Origin: Rhodoferax sp.
GTDB taxonomy: Bacteria; Pseudomonadota; Gammaproteobacteria; Burkholderiales; Burkholderiaceae_C
Assembly (NCBI RefSeq): GCF_028688795.1
Contig: NZ_JAQTXM010000003.1
Coordinates: 62,001 to 126,000 of the forward strand
Direction of reading: 5' to 3'
Length of the DNA stretch: 64,000 nucleotides
Shown: one piece after another, positions 18,438 through 26,741 of the stretch
Position numbering within the stretch: position 1 is the first letter of the stretch
Layout: each line of letters begins with the position of its first letter
Notes under the pieces: model-generated
Told to the model about the DNA's origin: nothing
Database searches by the model: none
What the model saw: only the letters and a program-made list of their open reading frames with translations
Translations under genes and position numbers: made by a program

Positions 18438-20012
18438 GTGAGTGAATTTCAGAATGACCGTTGGGAGCTTCCGAATACATGGCAATGGGTGGGTATTGGC
18501 GAAATTGCCGATGTAATCGGCGGCGGGACTCCTTCCACGATCAACGCGGGGAATTTTGGGGGTGACATTCCATGGATCACACCAGCCGATATGTCTGCAC
18601 ACGTTGGAAAAACTATTGCGAATGGCGCGAGGTTGATTTCCGCAAAGGGATTGGAGGGCTCTGGAGCTCGCTGGCTCCCGAAAGGCTCGGTTTTATTTAG
18701 TTCGCGCGCGCCCATTGGCTATGTTGCAATTGCTTCGCAGCCGGTCACCACCAACCAAGGTTTTAAGAGTTTCGTGCCAGCCAAGGGCTGTGACTCTGAC
18801 TATTTGTATTACTGGCTGACAAGTGCGAAACCCCTTGCAGAAAAACTTGCCAGCGGTACTACTTTTCTTGAAATTTCAGGCGCTAAAGCGGCACTGATTC
18901 CGTTTCCAGTCGCCCCCGCCGCCGAACAAACCCGTATCGTCGCCAAGCTCGAAGAACTGCTGTCCGACCTGGACGCGGGCGTGGCTGAACTCAAGGCGGC
19001 GCAGAAAAAGCTGGGGCAATACCGCCAGTCGCTGCTGAAAGCGGCGGTCGAAGGCGCGCTCACCGCCGACTGGCGTGCGGCCCAGCACGCCGGTCCAGCA
19101 GGTAAAACGAATAAAGTAGCCCCCGCCGAATCCGGCGCCGCGCTGCTGGCCCGCATCCTGACCGAGCGCCGCAGTCGCTGGGAAACCCGCCAACTTGCCA
19201 AATTCCAGGCCCAAGGCAAACCTCCGCCCAAAGACTGGCAATCCAAATACCCCGCCCCCGTCGCCCCCGAGACCACCGGTTTGCCAGCGTTGCCGGCGGG
19301 GTGGGTTTGGGCTACGGTTGATCAGCTTGCGCATGTTGGAACAGGAGTTACACCGTTGCGCTCCAAAATTGCTTATTTCGATGGCGGAACAATTCCTTGG
19401 GTGACCAGCGGTGCGCTGAATAGTGAAACAGTCAATAGCGCCAACGAACAAGTGACGACATTCGCAGTAGAGCAATGTAGGCTTGAGCTTTACCCCGCAG
19501 GTTCGTTATTGTTGGCAATGTATGGGGAAGGCAAGACTCGGGGTAAGTGCGCGGAGTTGCTGATTGCCGCGACCATCAACCAAGCCATTGCAGCAATTGT
19601 GTTGGGGCCTTCGGCGCAAGGCTGTAAGGCGTATCTGAAGGCTTTTTTGTTGAAAAGCTACGAGAAAATGCGGGAGCAAGCGTCTGGTGGTGTTCAGCCA
19701 AATTTGAACTTGCAGATCGTCAAATCAATCTATTTCCCATTGCCTCCATTGGACGAGCAAACAGAAATTAATCGAACACTGTGTGTTCGATTTGAGCAAC
19801 TCAACCAGCAAAGAGTCGCTCTTGAAATCAGCCTCAAACAATCCGCCGCCCAACGCAAAAACATCCTGCAAGCCGCCTTCTCCGGCCAGCTGGTGCCGCA
19901 AGACCCCGCCGATGAACCCGCTAGCGCGCTGCTGGCGCGCATCCGGGCCGAACGGGCCGCGCGCGAAACCGGTGCGGCGCGGGGCCGCGGCAAGAAGAAG
20001 GGGGCGGCGTGA
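18438..20012 (+). CDS. hsdS: Type I restriction-modification specificity subunit (HsdS)
   Basis: A 524-residue DNA-recognition subunit. Two target-recognition domains are visible: TRD1 at about 5-160 (with GGGTPS and the SSRAPIGY motif) and TRD2 at about 285-440 (with GTGVTPLRS). Each is followed by a conserved helical spacer; the first, from about 160, reads EQTRIVAKLEELLSDLD. Together they read a two-part target sequence. The C-terminus ends in a basic tail (GRGKKKG). The frame is open back to 18261, but that part is not HsdS-like, so the GTG at 18438, preceded by GGGGTGGGG, is chosen. hsdM is not next: a DUF1016 nuclease gene lies between. The recognition sequence cannot be predicted. Confidence 0.9.
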   Translation: MSEFQNDRWELPNTWQWVGIGEIADVIGGGTPSTINAGNFGGDIPWITPADMSAHVGKTIANGARLISAKGLEGSGARWLPKGSVLFSSRAPIGYVAIASQPVTTNQGFKSFVPAKGCDSDYLYYWLTSAKPLAEKLASGTTFLEISGAKAALIPFPVAPAAEQTRIVAKLEELLSDLDAGVAELKAAQKKLGQYRQSLLKAAVEGALTADWRAAQHAGPAGKTNKVAPAESGAALLARILTERRSRWETRQLAKFQAQGKPPPKDWQSKYPAPVAPETTGLPALPAGWVWATVDQLAHVGTGVTPLRSKIAYFDGGTIPWVTSGALNSETVNSANEQVTTFAVEQCRLELYPAGSLLLAMYGEGKTRGKCAELLIAATINQAIAAIVLGPSAQGCKAYLKAFLLKSYEKMREQASGGVQPNLNLQIVKSIYFPLPPLDEQTEINRTLCVRFEQLNQQRVALEISLKQSAAQRKNILQAAFSGQLVPQDPADEPASALLARIRAERAARETGAARGRGKKKGAA

Positions 20013-20032
20013 GCAACAAAATACTGGAGTGT

Positions 20033-20050
20033 CAATTGTCGTGACAATTG
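20033..20050. repeat. Perfect palindrome between hsdS and the DUF1016 gene
   Basis: CAATTGTC-GT-GACAATTG, 8-bp arms and a 2-nt centre. No T run follows. The symmetry and position 66 bp upstream of the next start suggest a protein-binding site, but no regulator can be assigned. Confidence 0.5.
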
Positions 20051-20115
20051 GCAGTGAGGGTTTTCAATGCGACTTTGCGTCCAGCCCTCCCTGCACCAAT
20101 CACAACAAACGCACC

Positions 20116-21240
20116 ATGAATGATCTGACGCACTACAGCGGCCTGCTGATTGAGATCAAAACCCGCATTCAAACGGCCCAGACGCATGCGGTGCTGGCGG
20201 TCAATGCCGAGTTGATTCGTTTGTATTGGCAGATTGGACAATTGCTGGATGCACGGCAAGCCGAAGAGGGCTGGGGTGCGGGCGTGATTCCCCGGCTGGC
20301 GCTGGATATTCGCAACGAGTTGCCGGAGGTGAAGGGGTTTTCAGAACGCAATTTGAAACGCATGTTGGCGTTTTACAGGGCCTACGCGCAAGAACTCACA
20401 TTTGTGCCACAGCCTGTGGCACAAGTGGAGGCTCCGGCAAAAGTGCCACAAGCTGTGGCACTAAATGAAACCCAAACAGGGCCGTTGCCCATGCTGTCAC
20501 TGCCTTGGGGGCATCACATTCTTTTGCTGGAACGCGTTAAAGACACTTTGCAACGTCGCTGGTACATGGTGCAAACGCTGGCGTGCGGCTGGAGCAGAAA
20601 CGTCCTGGCATTGCAGATCGATGGCGCGGCCCACGCTCGCCAAGGCCAAGCGGTGACCAACTTCGCCACGCGCTTGCCTGCCGCTCAATCTGATTTGGCG
20701 CAGCAGGCGCTGAAAGATCCCTACATTTTCGACTTTCTGACGCTGGACTCGCTCTTTCACGAACGTGAGCTGGAGGTTGGGTTGGTGCAGCACCTTGAGA
20801 AGTTTTTGCTGGAACTCGGGCAGGGTTTTGCGTTTGTTGGGCGGCAATATCACTTGACCTTGGGTGAGAACGACTTTTATATCGATCTCCTTTTTTATCA
20901 CCTGAAACTGCGCTGCTATCTGGTGATTGAGCTCAAACGCGGGGATTTCAAACCCGAATACGCGGGCAAGATTAATTTTTACTGCAATGTGGTGGACGAT
21001 ACGCTGCGACACGCCAGTGACGCGCCCACCATCGGTTTGATGCTGTGCCAGGGTAAAGACAACGTGCTGGCTGAGTACGCGCTACGCGGCATTGACAAGC
21101 CGATTGGCATTGCCAGCTACGAACTGACCCGTGCGCTTCCCCGTACGCTACAAAGCGTGCTGCCTAGTATTGAAGCGATTGAAGCGGAGTTCAGCGGCGT
21201 TGACGCTGCTTTGCTTGATGGCGCCGGTAAAAAACCATAA
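20116..21240 (+). CDS. DUF1016 (YhcG-like) PD-(D/E)xK nuclease
   Basis: A 374-residue protein with the DUF1016 N-terminal domain (about 5-90; RLYWQIGQLL and GFSERNLKRM blocks). A variable linker (about 95-120) follows, then a C-terminal nuclease domain from SLPWGHH. The PD-(D/E)xK core is intact: D257 in FYIDL, E272 and K274 in IELKRGDF. Family members are common beside type I restriction genes and other defence loci, but their role is not settled. A part in defence or in processing of DNA is inferred. The linker is encoded by two near-identical palindromes (20404-20422 and 20443-20461). The ATG at 20116 gives the usual N-terminus. The frame is open further upstream without homology. Confidence 0.9.
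   Translation: MNDLTHYSGLLIEIKTRIQTAQTHAVLAVNAELIRLYWQIGQLLDARQAEEGWGAGVIPRLALDIRNELPEVKGFSERNLKRMLAFYRAYAQELTFVPQPVAQVEAPAKVPQAVALNETQTGPLPMLSLPWGHHILLLERVKDTLQRRWYMVQTLACGWSRNVLALQIDGAAHARQGQAVTNFATRLPAAQSDLAQQALKDPYIFDFLTLDSLFHERELEVGLVQHLEKFLLELGQGFAFVGRQYHLTLGENDFYIDLLFYHLKLRCYLVIELKRGDFKPEYAGKINFYCNVVDDTLRHASDAPTIGLMLCQGKDNVLAEYALRGIDKPIGIASYELTRALPRTLQSVLPSIEAIEAEFSGVDAALLDGAGKKP
20404..20461. repeat. Pair of palindromic units inside the DUF1016 gene
   Basis: The first unit, 20404-20422, is GTGCCACAG-C-CTGTGGCAC, a perfect 9-bp palindrome. The second, 20443-20461, is GTGCCACA-AGC-TGTGGCAC. They start 39 nt apart, in the same reading frame, and encode VPQPVAQ and VPQAVAL. Confidence 0.8.
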
Positions 21241-21260
21241 AAACGAATGACGCAACATCT

Positions 21261-22736
21261 ATGAACACTTCCTCCCTCATCCAGAAAGTCTGGAACTTTT
21301 GCCACACCTTGCGCGACGACGGGGTGGGTTATGGCGACTATCTGGAGCAGCTCACCTACTTGCTGTTCCTGAAAATGGCGCACGAATACGCGCAGGAGCC
21401 CTACAACCGCGACACCCACATCCCCACCGGTTTTGACTGGCCTCACCTGAAAACCAAAGTGGGTGAGCCGCTGGAGGCGCAATACCTGGCGACGCTGCAC
21501 AAGCTGGGGCAGGAGCCGGGCATGTTGGGAGCGATCTTTTTCAAGGCGCAAAACAAGATTCAGGACCCGGCCAAGCTGTCACGGCTGGTGCAGCTGATTG
21601 ATGCCGAGAGCTGGGTTGGCATGGACGCCGACACCAAGGGCGACTTGTACGAAGGGCTGCTGCAAAAGAATGCCGAAGACACCAAGAGCGGCGCCGGCCA
21701 ATACTTCACGCCGCGCGCGCTGATTCAGGCGATGGTGGAGTGCGTGCGCCCGGAGCCGCTTAAAACCATTGCCGATCCGGCCTGCGGTACGGGTGGTTTC
21801 TTTTTGGGCGCGCAGCAGTGGTTGCTGGGGCAAAGCCTGAACCGCAAGGCGGCGGAGTTTTTGCGCAACCAGACCTTCCACGGCAACGAGATCGTGGCAG
21901 GAACGCGGCGCATGTGTCTGATGAATCTGTTTTTGCACAACATTGGCGACCTGACCGGTGAGCCCACGGTGGACCGGGCCGACGCGCTGATTGCCGACCC
22001 CGGCCAGCGTTTTGACTATGTGCTGGCAAACCCGCCGTTTGGCAAGAAAAGCAGCATGACCATCACCAATGCCGAGGGCGATGAAGACCGCGATGCGCTG
22101 ACCTACGAGCGGCAGGATTTTTGGGAGACCACGTCCAACAAGCAGCTGAACTTTTTGCAGCACATCGTCACCATCCTGAAAGACAACGGCCAGGCGGCTG
22201 TGGTGCTGCCGGACAACGTGTTGTTTGAAGGTGGCGCGGGCGAGAAAATTCGACGCAAGCTGCTGGAAACCTGCGATGTGCATACGGTGCTGCGCCTGCC
22301 CACTGGCATTTTTTACGCGCAGGGCGTGAAGGCGAATGTGGTGTTTTTTGACGCCAAGCCAAAAGACGGCAAGGTGCATACGAGAGGGGTGTGGTTTTAT
22401 GACTTGCGCACCAACAAGCATTTCACGCTGAAAACGCGCACGCTCAAGCTGGACGATTTGCAGGATTTCATCACTTGTTACCACCCCGAAAACCGCCACC
22501 AGCGCAGCGAGACCGAGCGCTTCAAGTGTTACCCCTACGCTGACTTGATGGCGCGGGACAAAGCCAGCCTGGATATCTTTTGGCTCAAAGATGACAGTCT
22601 GGACAACCTGGATGACTTGCCGCCACCCGACGTGTTGCAGCAGGAAATCATCGACCATCTGGAGGCGGCGCTGGCGGCTTTTCGGGATGTGGCGGCGGGG
22701 CTGCCGAGTCACGGGCTTTCACACCAAAAGATGTGA
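21261..22736 (+). CDS. hsdM: Type I DNA adenine methyltransferase (HsdM)
   Basis: A 491-residue methylation subunit of the restriction-modification system, which adds a methyl group to adenine in the host's own target sites. The N-terminal helical domain (about 1-130; DDGVGYGDYLEQLTYLLFLKM) precedes a class I methylase fold. The SAM-binding motif is ADPACGTGGF, with Asp 172, and the catalytic motif is NPPFG from N257. Both are intact. The start follows 20 bp after the DUF1016 stop. The last gene of the island, it is followed by repeat copy F. Confidence 0.95.
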   Translation: MNTSSLIQKVWNFCHTLRDDGVGYGDYLEQLTYLLFLKMAHEYAQEPYNRDTHIPTGFDWPHLKTKVGEPLEAQYLATLHKLGQEPGMLGAIFFKAQNKIQDPAKLSRLVQLIDAESWVGMDADTKGDLYEGLLQKNAEDTKSGAGQYFTPRALIQAMVECVRPEPLKTIADPACGTGGFFLGAQQWLLGQSLNRKAAEFLRNQTFHGNEIVAGTRRMCLMNLFLHNIGDLTGEPTVDRADALIADPGQRFDYVLANPPFGKKSSMTITNAEGDEDRDALTYERQDFWETTSNKQLNFLQHIVTILKDNGQAAVVLPDNVLFEGGAGEKIRRKLLETCDVHTVLRLPTGIFYAQGVKANVVFFDAKPKDGKVHTRGVWFYDLRTNKHFTLKTRTLKLDDLQDFITCYHPENRHQRSETERFKCYPYADLMARDKASLDIFWLKDDSLDNLDDLPPPDVLQQEIIDHLEAALAAFRDVAAGLPSHGLSHQKM

Positions 22737-22758
22737 TGCAGCCGATGAATGCTATTAA

Positions 22759-22812
22759 ATAAATAGCTTGTGACGATTTATTTTTAAGGGCTAGAAGCTA
22801 TTTTTACTTGAA
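22759..22812 (+). repeat. Dispersed 30-nt-core repeat, copy F, terminator-like variant
   Basis: Core 22764-22793 (TAGCTTGTGACGA ... AAGGGCTA). AAATAGCTT (22761-22769) and AAGCTATTT (22795-22803) form a perfect 9-bp inverted repeat ending in a T run, so this copy could end transcription of hsdM. It marks the right edge of the R-M island. Confidence 0.85.
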
Positions 22813-22816
22813 AGAA

Positions 22817-24667
22817 CTAATAGCGCTGTTTGAGCACATCTTGCAGCGTTTGCACCACGGCAAACGCATTTTTCAGGTGGCTTCGCTCAAAGTTTGACAA
22901 CTCTTCGAGTGCCAAGAAGTTGTCAGGTGCCTTGCCTTGCGTCATTTGGCGCGCCTGGTGGGCAATGCGCAGCTTGCCCAAAAACTCCAGCGCATCACGC
23001 AAGTCGCGGGCACTTTGGGCGCTGACTTCGCCAGCTTGTGACGACACCTCAAGCCGGTCGTGGGTGTTGGCCACTGTGACACCGGCGGCCAAGGCGTAAA
23101 CCCGCGCCAGATCCACAATCGGCACGATGCCGGTGTGTTTCAGGTCGATGGTGTGCGGGTTGTCGCCGCCTTTGCTCAATGTGATCTGGCCAAACATGCC
23201 CAGTGGTGGGCGGTGCTTCAGGGCGTTGCTGACCATATGGGCCAAAAACAGGCTGTTGCCCTTGGTGTGCTGCACCACTTGCTGGCGCAGGCCGTCAAGC
23301 AATTCGGCCTTGCCGTGAATCGCGCGCAAGTCAAAAAACACGCAGGTCAGCATCAGGGCCTTGGGCTTGGGTTGGTCCACCCACTTGTGAAAGTACTCGG
23401 CCCAGACCCGGCGCGGCTGGCGCCACTGGTCGGTCATGGCCATCATCTCGCCCGGGCAGTGGACGTAACCGCACTCGGCCAGGCCGTCACAGACAAACTT
23501 GCTGAACGCCTTGAAGTACGCGCCATGCGTGGCCTCATCAAACGCGTCGTCGAGCATCAGGCAATTGTCTTGGTCAGACTTGGCGGTTTGCTCATTGCGC
23601 GCCTGGCTGCCGGCGGCCACCCAGACATACTCAATTGGTGCCGGGCCCATTTGCGCCTCTGCCATATTGATCAGCCGGATGGTGATGGCGTCGGTGAGGG
23701 CGGTGATGATGTGGCCGGTGCTGTAGGCGCTGGCGTCTGCTGCGGCCAAGTGTTGCTGCAGCAGCTTGATGCGGCCGCTGATCGATATTAGGCCTTCCAG
23801 CGTGGTCTGTTTGTAAATGTCACCCGCCAGGTACACCGCCGAGGTGCTGTGCTGCTCGGTCAGGTCGGTGGTGGTGATCATGCCCAGAATGCTTGTGCCC
23901 TCCATCACCGGCATGTGGTGGATGTTGTGGCGTGCCATGAGCAGCAGGGCCTCAAAAGCGGGGCTGTTGGCGCTCACGGTCATCGGTGCCATCGTGGCAA
24001 TGTCGGACACTGGGCGGCTGATGTCCAGCCCTTGGGCTACCACGCGGTTGCGCAGGTCGCGGTCCGTCACCAGGCCGAACAGGTGGTCTTGCTCGACCAG
24101 CAAGACGGACGACACGCGCAAATCGCGCATCAGCTGGGCCACGGTTTGAATCGGGGTGCCGGGGCTTAGCGTGATGGGTGCGCGCTTGATCAGGGTGCGA
24201 ATCGGCGTGCTCAGTAGGTTCAAGGCGTCGTCGCTGGGTGTGTCCAAGTCGCTTGCGGGATCGTTGACTGGCAGCGAGGTAAAGAAATAAGCCAGTTCGC
24301 CATGTTGTTGGCACAAGCTGGTCAATGTTTCAGGCTGCAACCACGCAATGCGACAACTGCTTGTCGCTTTGGCTTCCCAGGTGGTGAGTTGGTGTTGGGG
24401 CGTGGCGCCAAAGCCAAACATTTCCCCGGTATGCAGCCGGATTTTCAGCCCCAGGTCAGGGTCGATCAGGCTGATGTCGCCGCTCAGAATCAGCCCCATG
24501 CGGGTATGCAGCTGGCCTTGTGCCAGCACAATGGCCGAGCTGGCTAGGATTTCGCAGGTAAACAAGGGCTCAAGTGCGGTGCGGTCTGCCGCGCTGATCA
24601 GTCCCCAAACGCGGTGGTTGGCCAGCACGCTGGCAAGAGATTCGACGGGTTTGGGTTCGCGCGGCAT
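22817..24667 (-). CDS. Second cNMP-binding/CBS/DUF294 nucleotidyltransferase-like protein
   Basis: A 616-residue paralogue of the protein at 1798-3618, with the same order: cyclic-nucleotide-binding-like barrel (about 20-140), CBS pair (about 170-300), DUF294 nucleotidyltransferase domain and helical C-terminus. The nucleotidyltransferase signature is GSQAR from G353 and the acidic pair D365/D367 in SDQDN, so the active site looks intact. The ATG at 24667 is chosen because the upstream gene on this strand ends at 24682. The frame is open to 24763. It forms a two-gene operon with the 190-residue protein upstream. Its target and ligand are unknown. A role in carboxylate metabolism is inferred from related loci. 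Confidence 0.85.
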   Translation of the reverse strand: MPREPKPVESLASVLANHRVWGLISAADRTALEPLFTCEILASSAIVLAQGQLHTRMGLILSGDISLIDPDLGLKIRLHTGEMFGFGATPQHQLTTWEAKATSSCRIAWLQPETLTSLCQQHGELAYFFTSLPVNDPASDLDTPSDDALNLLSTPIRTLIKRAPITLSPGTPIQTVAQLMRDLRVSSVLLVEQDHLFGLVTDRDLRNRVVAQGLDISRPVSDIATMAPMTVSANSPAFEALLLMARHNIHHMPVMEGTSILGMITTTDLTEQHSTSAVYLAGDIYKQTTLEGLISISGRIKLLQQHLAAADASAYSTGHIITALTDAITIRLINMAEAQMGPAPIEYVWVAAGSQARNEQTAKSDQDNCLMLDDAFDEATHGAYFKAFSKFVCDGLAECGYVHCPGEMMAMTDQWRQPRRVWAEYFHKWVDQPKPKALMLTCVFFDLRAIHGKAELLDGLRQQVVQHTKGNSLFLAHMVSNALKHRPPLGMFGQITLSKGGDNPHTIDLKHTGIVPIVDLARVYALAAGVTVANTHDRLEVSSQAGEVSAQSARDLRDALEFLGKLRIAHQARQMTQGKAPDNFLALEELSNFERSHLKNAFAVVQTLQDVLKQRY

Positions 24668-24681
24668 GGTGGAGGTCCTGG

Positions 24682-25254
24682 TTACAGCACTTGAAACAGC
24701 TTTTCGTGAAACTCTGGCAGACGCCTGGTGCCAATCGCACTGGCGCTCATGGTCTCTAACCACCTGGGATAGACGCGGCGCACGTCGTCAGCGGTTTTGC
24801 AGGCAAAAATGGCTTCCATTAGGGTCAGACGCGTGTTTTGCTGGAACACGGTGTTGATGGTGTTCATCATGAAGTGGCGTGCCATGTCCACTTCTTTGGT
24901 GCTGCGGCTGCTGGCCTCAGGCAGGTCCGCAAGTTTTGTTGTGTGTGGCGCTGATGGTGCGCTGCCCGGGCTTGCGGCAGGTGTTAACGGGGCCGCAACA
25001 ACAGCGCTCGGTGCGGCAGGCTGCTTGGCGATGGCTTCAACACAGCCTTTGGCCAGCAACTCGTTCAACAGCTCATTCAGGTCGTGACCAGCTACCAGAG
25101 GGCTCAGTTCTTGCGCAGGCCGCTTGCCATCAATCAGGATCAGCAAGCGCCGGGTGATCGGACTCAGCCGCAAGGCGCGTGTCTGAATTTCTTGTTGGCC
25201 CACGGCGGTTTTAGCGAACAGCGCGTGGCTCAGATCAATAAGGGGGTCAGACAT
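24682..25254 (-). CDS. Conserved protein of unknown function, partner of DUF294 gene
   Basis: A 190-residue soluble protein. The N-terminal part (about 1-75) has the pattern of a small winged-helix domain (RALRLSPITRRLLILIDGKR, then ELSPLVAG and LLAKGCVEA). A low-complexity Ala/Pro linker (about 78-108) leads to a helical C-terminal domain (about 118-188) with KTADDVRRVYPRWLE. I do not recognise a named family. It is the first gene of a two-gene operon, 14 bp before the DUF294 gene, so the two probably act together. Confidence 0.75.
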   Translation of the reverse strand: MSDPLIDLSHALFAKTAVGQQEIQTRALRLSPITRRLLILIDGKRPAQELSPLVAGHDLNELLNELLAKGCVEAIAKQPAAPSAVVAAPLTPAASPGSAPSAPHTTKLADLPEASSRSTKEVDMARHFMMNTINTVFQQNTRLTLMEAIFACKTADDVRRVYPRWLETMSASAIGTRRLPEFHEKLFQVL

Positions 25255-25348
25255 GGCGCAGGGTGTCTTTCATCAGTTTATCCAACGGTTAGGCGCTGAT
25301 TCTGTCTAGGTTTCTTTGAATTCGGGTTAACCCTGAGATCCCCGGGCT

Positions 25349-25819
25349 TCACGGGGTGTCATTGGGAAGCGGGGCCTTGCCCCGGGAAAATTTGAGGATG
25401 CGCGTGGCAATCAGTGTTTCAGCCAGAAAACACAGCAACGCCAACAAAAAGCAGGTCACCCCAGACAGAAACAACACGGTGGCAATGCGAAAGATCTGCA
25501 TCTGGGTGGTTTCCCCCAGGAACAGCGCCATGATGGTCAAGCCGATCAAGATGGCACAAAGCGTCAGCAGTGCAATGCAGCCATTGACCAATCTGCCACG
25601 GTTGCGTAACTGGTGCAGTTCTCCAAAAGCGGCAGTCATCGGACAGTCGGCCGGGCTGGCGTCAATGCGGGTTTCGAGCACGCGGGCGCGGTCAATGATG
25701 CGCGCCAGGCGGCCAGCCACGGTGCCAATCATGCCGGCCACGGCGGTCAGTAAAAACACCGGGGCCACAGCCAGCTGAATGCCGTGGCTGACCGTGCTGA
25801 GGTCATTCGCAAAAAACAT
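25349..25819 (-). CDS. DUF2721 membrane protein
   Basis: A 156-residue inner-membrane protein of the DUF2721 family. Three hydrophobic segments are visible (about 14-38, 80-103 and 112-138), with the family's basic loop after the first (GRLARIIDRARVLE). Its function is unknown. The ATG at 25819 has AGGAGA seven bases upstream on the minus strand, so it is preferred over longer readings of the open frame. It follows the HAD phosphatase gene by 20 bp and may be co-transcribed with it. Confidence 0.85.
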   Translation of the reverse strand: MFFANDLSTVSHGIQLAVAPVFLLTAVAGMIGTVAGRLARIIDRARVLETRIDASPADCPMTAAFGELHQLRNRGRLVNGCIALLTLCAILIGLTIMALFLGETTQMQIFRIATVLFLSGVTCFLLALLCFLAETLIATRILKFSRGKAPLPNDTP

Positions 25820-25839
25820 GGGTGTCTCCTTTGAGGGGC

Positions 25840-26691
25840 TCAAGCCCGCGCTGTGAGTATTGCCTGGGCTACTTCGGCAAATCCAGTGCCGCGTTCTGCT
25901 GCGGTGATATAGCGCGGCGCGTGCGTGAGTTCGGCTGCAAAGCGGCGAATATTGGCCACGCCGATGCTGTGTTGGAAATGCGCAAACATGACCTTGTCGT
26001 TGGTCGAGTCGCCCACGTAGGCCCATTGACTCAGCTCGGCGTCGAGCGCACGGCCAAACAACTCACGCGCGATCCAGCGCGCGCCTTCGAGCTTGTTGTG
26101 CGCGCCAAACCAGCCGTTGATGTGGATGCTGCTTACGGTGGCGGTCATGCCGGCGGCTTGCATGATGGCCACCACTTGGGCAATTTTGTCGGGTGGCAGG
26201 TGGGCAAATTCGCTGTGGTCAATGGCGATGTCGGTTTCTCGGCCATGCGAGTCTTGCGACAACCTGGCCTCTGGCACCTCACGCAACACCTGGGCTGCCA
26301 CTTGCTGCATCCGGGTGACGTTGAGGGCCCGCGTGGCGTCAGTTTGAAGGTATATTTTTGATAGCTGCTTGCGCTTGTTTGATAAGGGCTGGAGGCCAAT
26401 TCCGCATAAATTATTCGCTGTAAAGGCGACGGCGCCGTTTTCTGCCACGATGGCATCAACTGCCCATGGCGCGCTGTGTTGCGCGGTGTTGCCATTGGCA
26501 AACGGCTCACACCAGCCAATCGGCCGCCCGGTGATGGGAATCACATGCAGCCCTGCAGCTTTTAAATCAGACAAGGCCTGCAAGGCCTCTGTGGTGATGG
26601 CACCGTCAGTGGTCAGCGTGTCGTCGATGTCGGTGAAGACGCCGATGAGGCGGCGGCGGTCTTCAAGCGGCCAGTCAGAGAGTGGTGTCAT
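25840..26691 (-). CDS. HAD superfamily (type IIB) phosphatase, with an in-frame repeat
   Basis: A 283-residue phosphatase of the Cof/mannosyl-3-phosphoglycerate phosphatase type. Motif I is FTDIDDT with nucleophile D21 and acid D23. Motif II is in PITGRP, Lys is in HNKLEGARW, and motif IV is GDSTNDKVMF, so catalysis should be intact. The substrate is unknown, probably a phosphorylated sugar or sugar acid. The cap domain carries about 20 residues (roughly 94-114, including PLSNKRKQL) encoded by repeat copy G on the opposite strand. The ATG at 26691, with TAGG upstream, gives the usual short N-terminus; the frame is open to 26721. It lies downstream of prfC on the same strand. Confidence 0.85.
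   Translation of the reverse strand: MTPLSDWPLEDRRRLIGVFTDIDDTLTTDGAITTEALQALSDLKAAGLHVIPITGRPIGWCEPFANGNTAQHSAPWAVDAIVAENGAVAFTANNLCGIGLQPLSNKRKQLSKIYLQTDATRALNVTRMQQVAAQVLREVPEARLSQDSHGRETDIAIDHSEFAHLPPDKIAQVVAIMQAAGMTATVSSIHINGWFGAHNKLEGARWIARELFGRALDAELSQWAYVGDSTNDKVMFAHFQHSIGVANIRRFAAELTHAPRYITAAERGTGFAEVAQAILTARA
26357..26405 (+). repeat. Dispersed 30-nt-core repeat, copy G (inside the HAD gene)
   Basis: Core 26362-26391 (TAGCTGCTTGCGC ... ATAAGGGCTG) with the tail GAGGCCAATTCC, close to consensus. It lies antisense within the coding region of the HAD phosphatase and keeps its frame open. Confidence 0.93.
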
Positions 26692-26741
26692 GAGCGGACC
26701 TAGAGAACACCGTGACAGCAAGCGGCAATCGCCTATTCACA

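Noticed and set aside
18052..18441. Open frame of 129 codons across repeat copy E, upstream of hsdS
   Set aside because: No recognisable protein features; it is made of repeat sequence and low-quality composition. Its frame through the repeat equals that in tlyA and dnaE2, which explains why it stays open.
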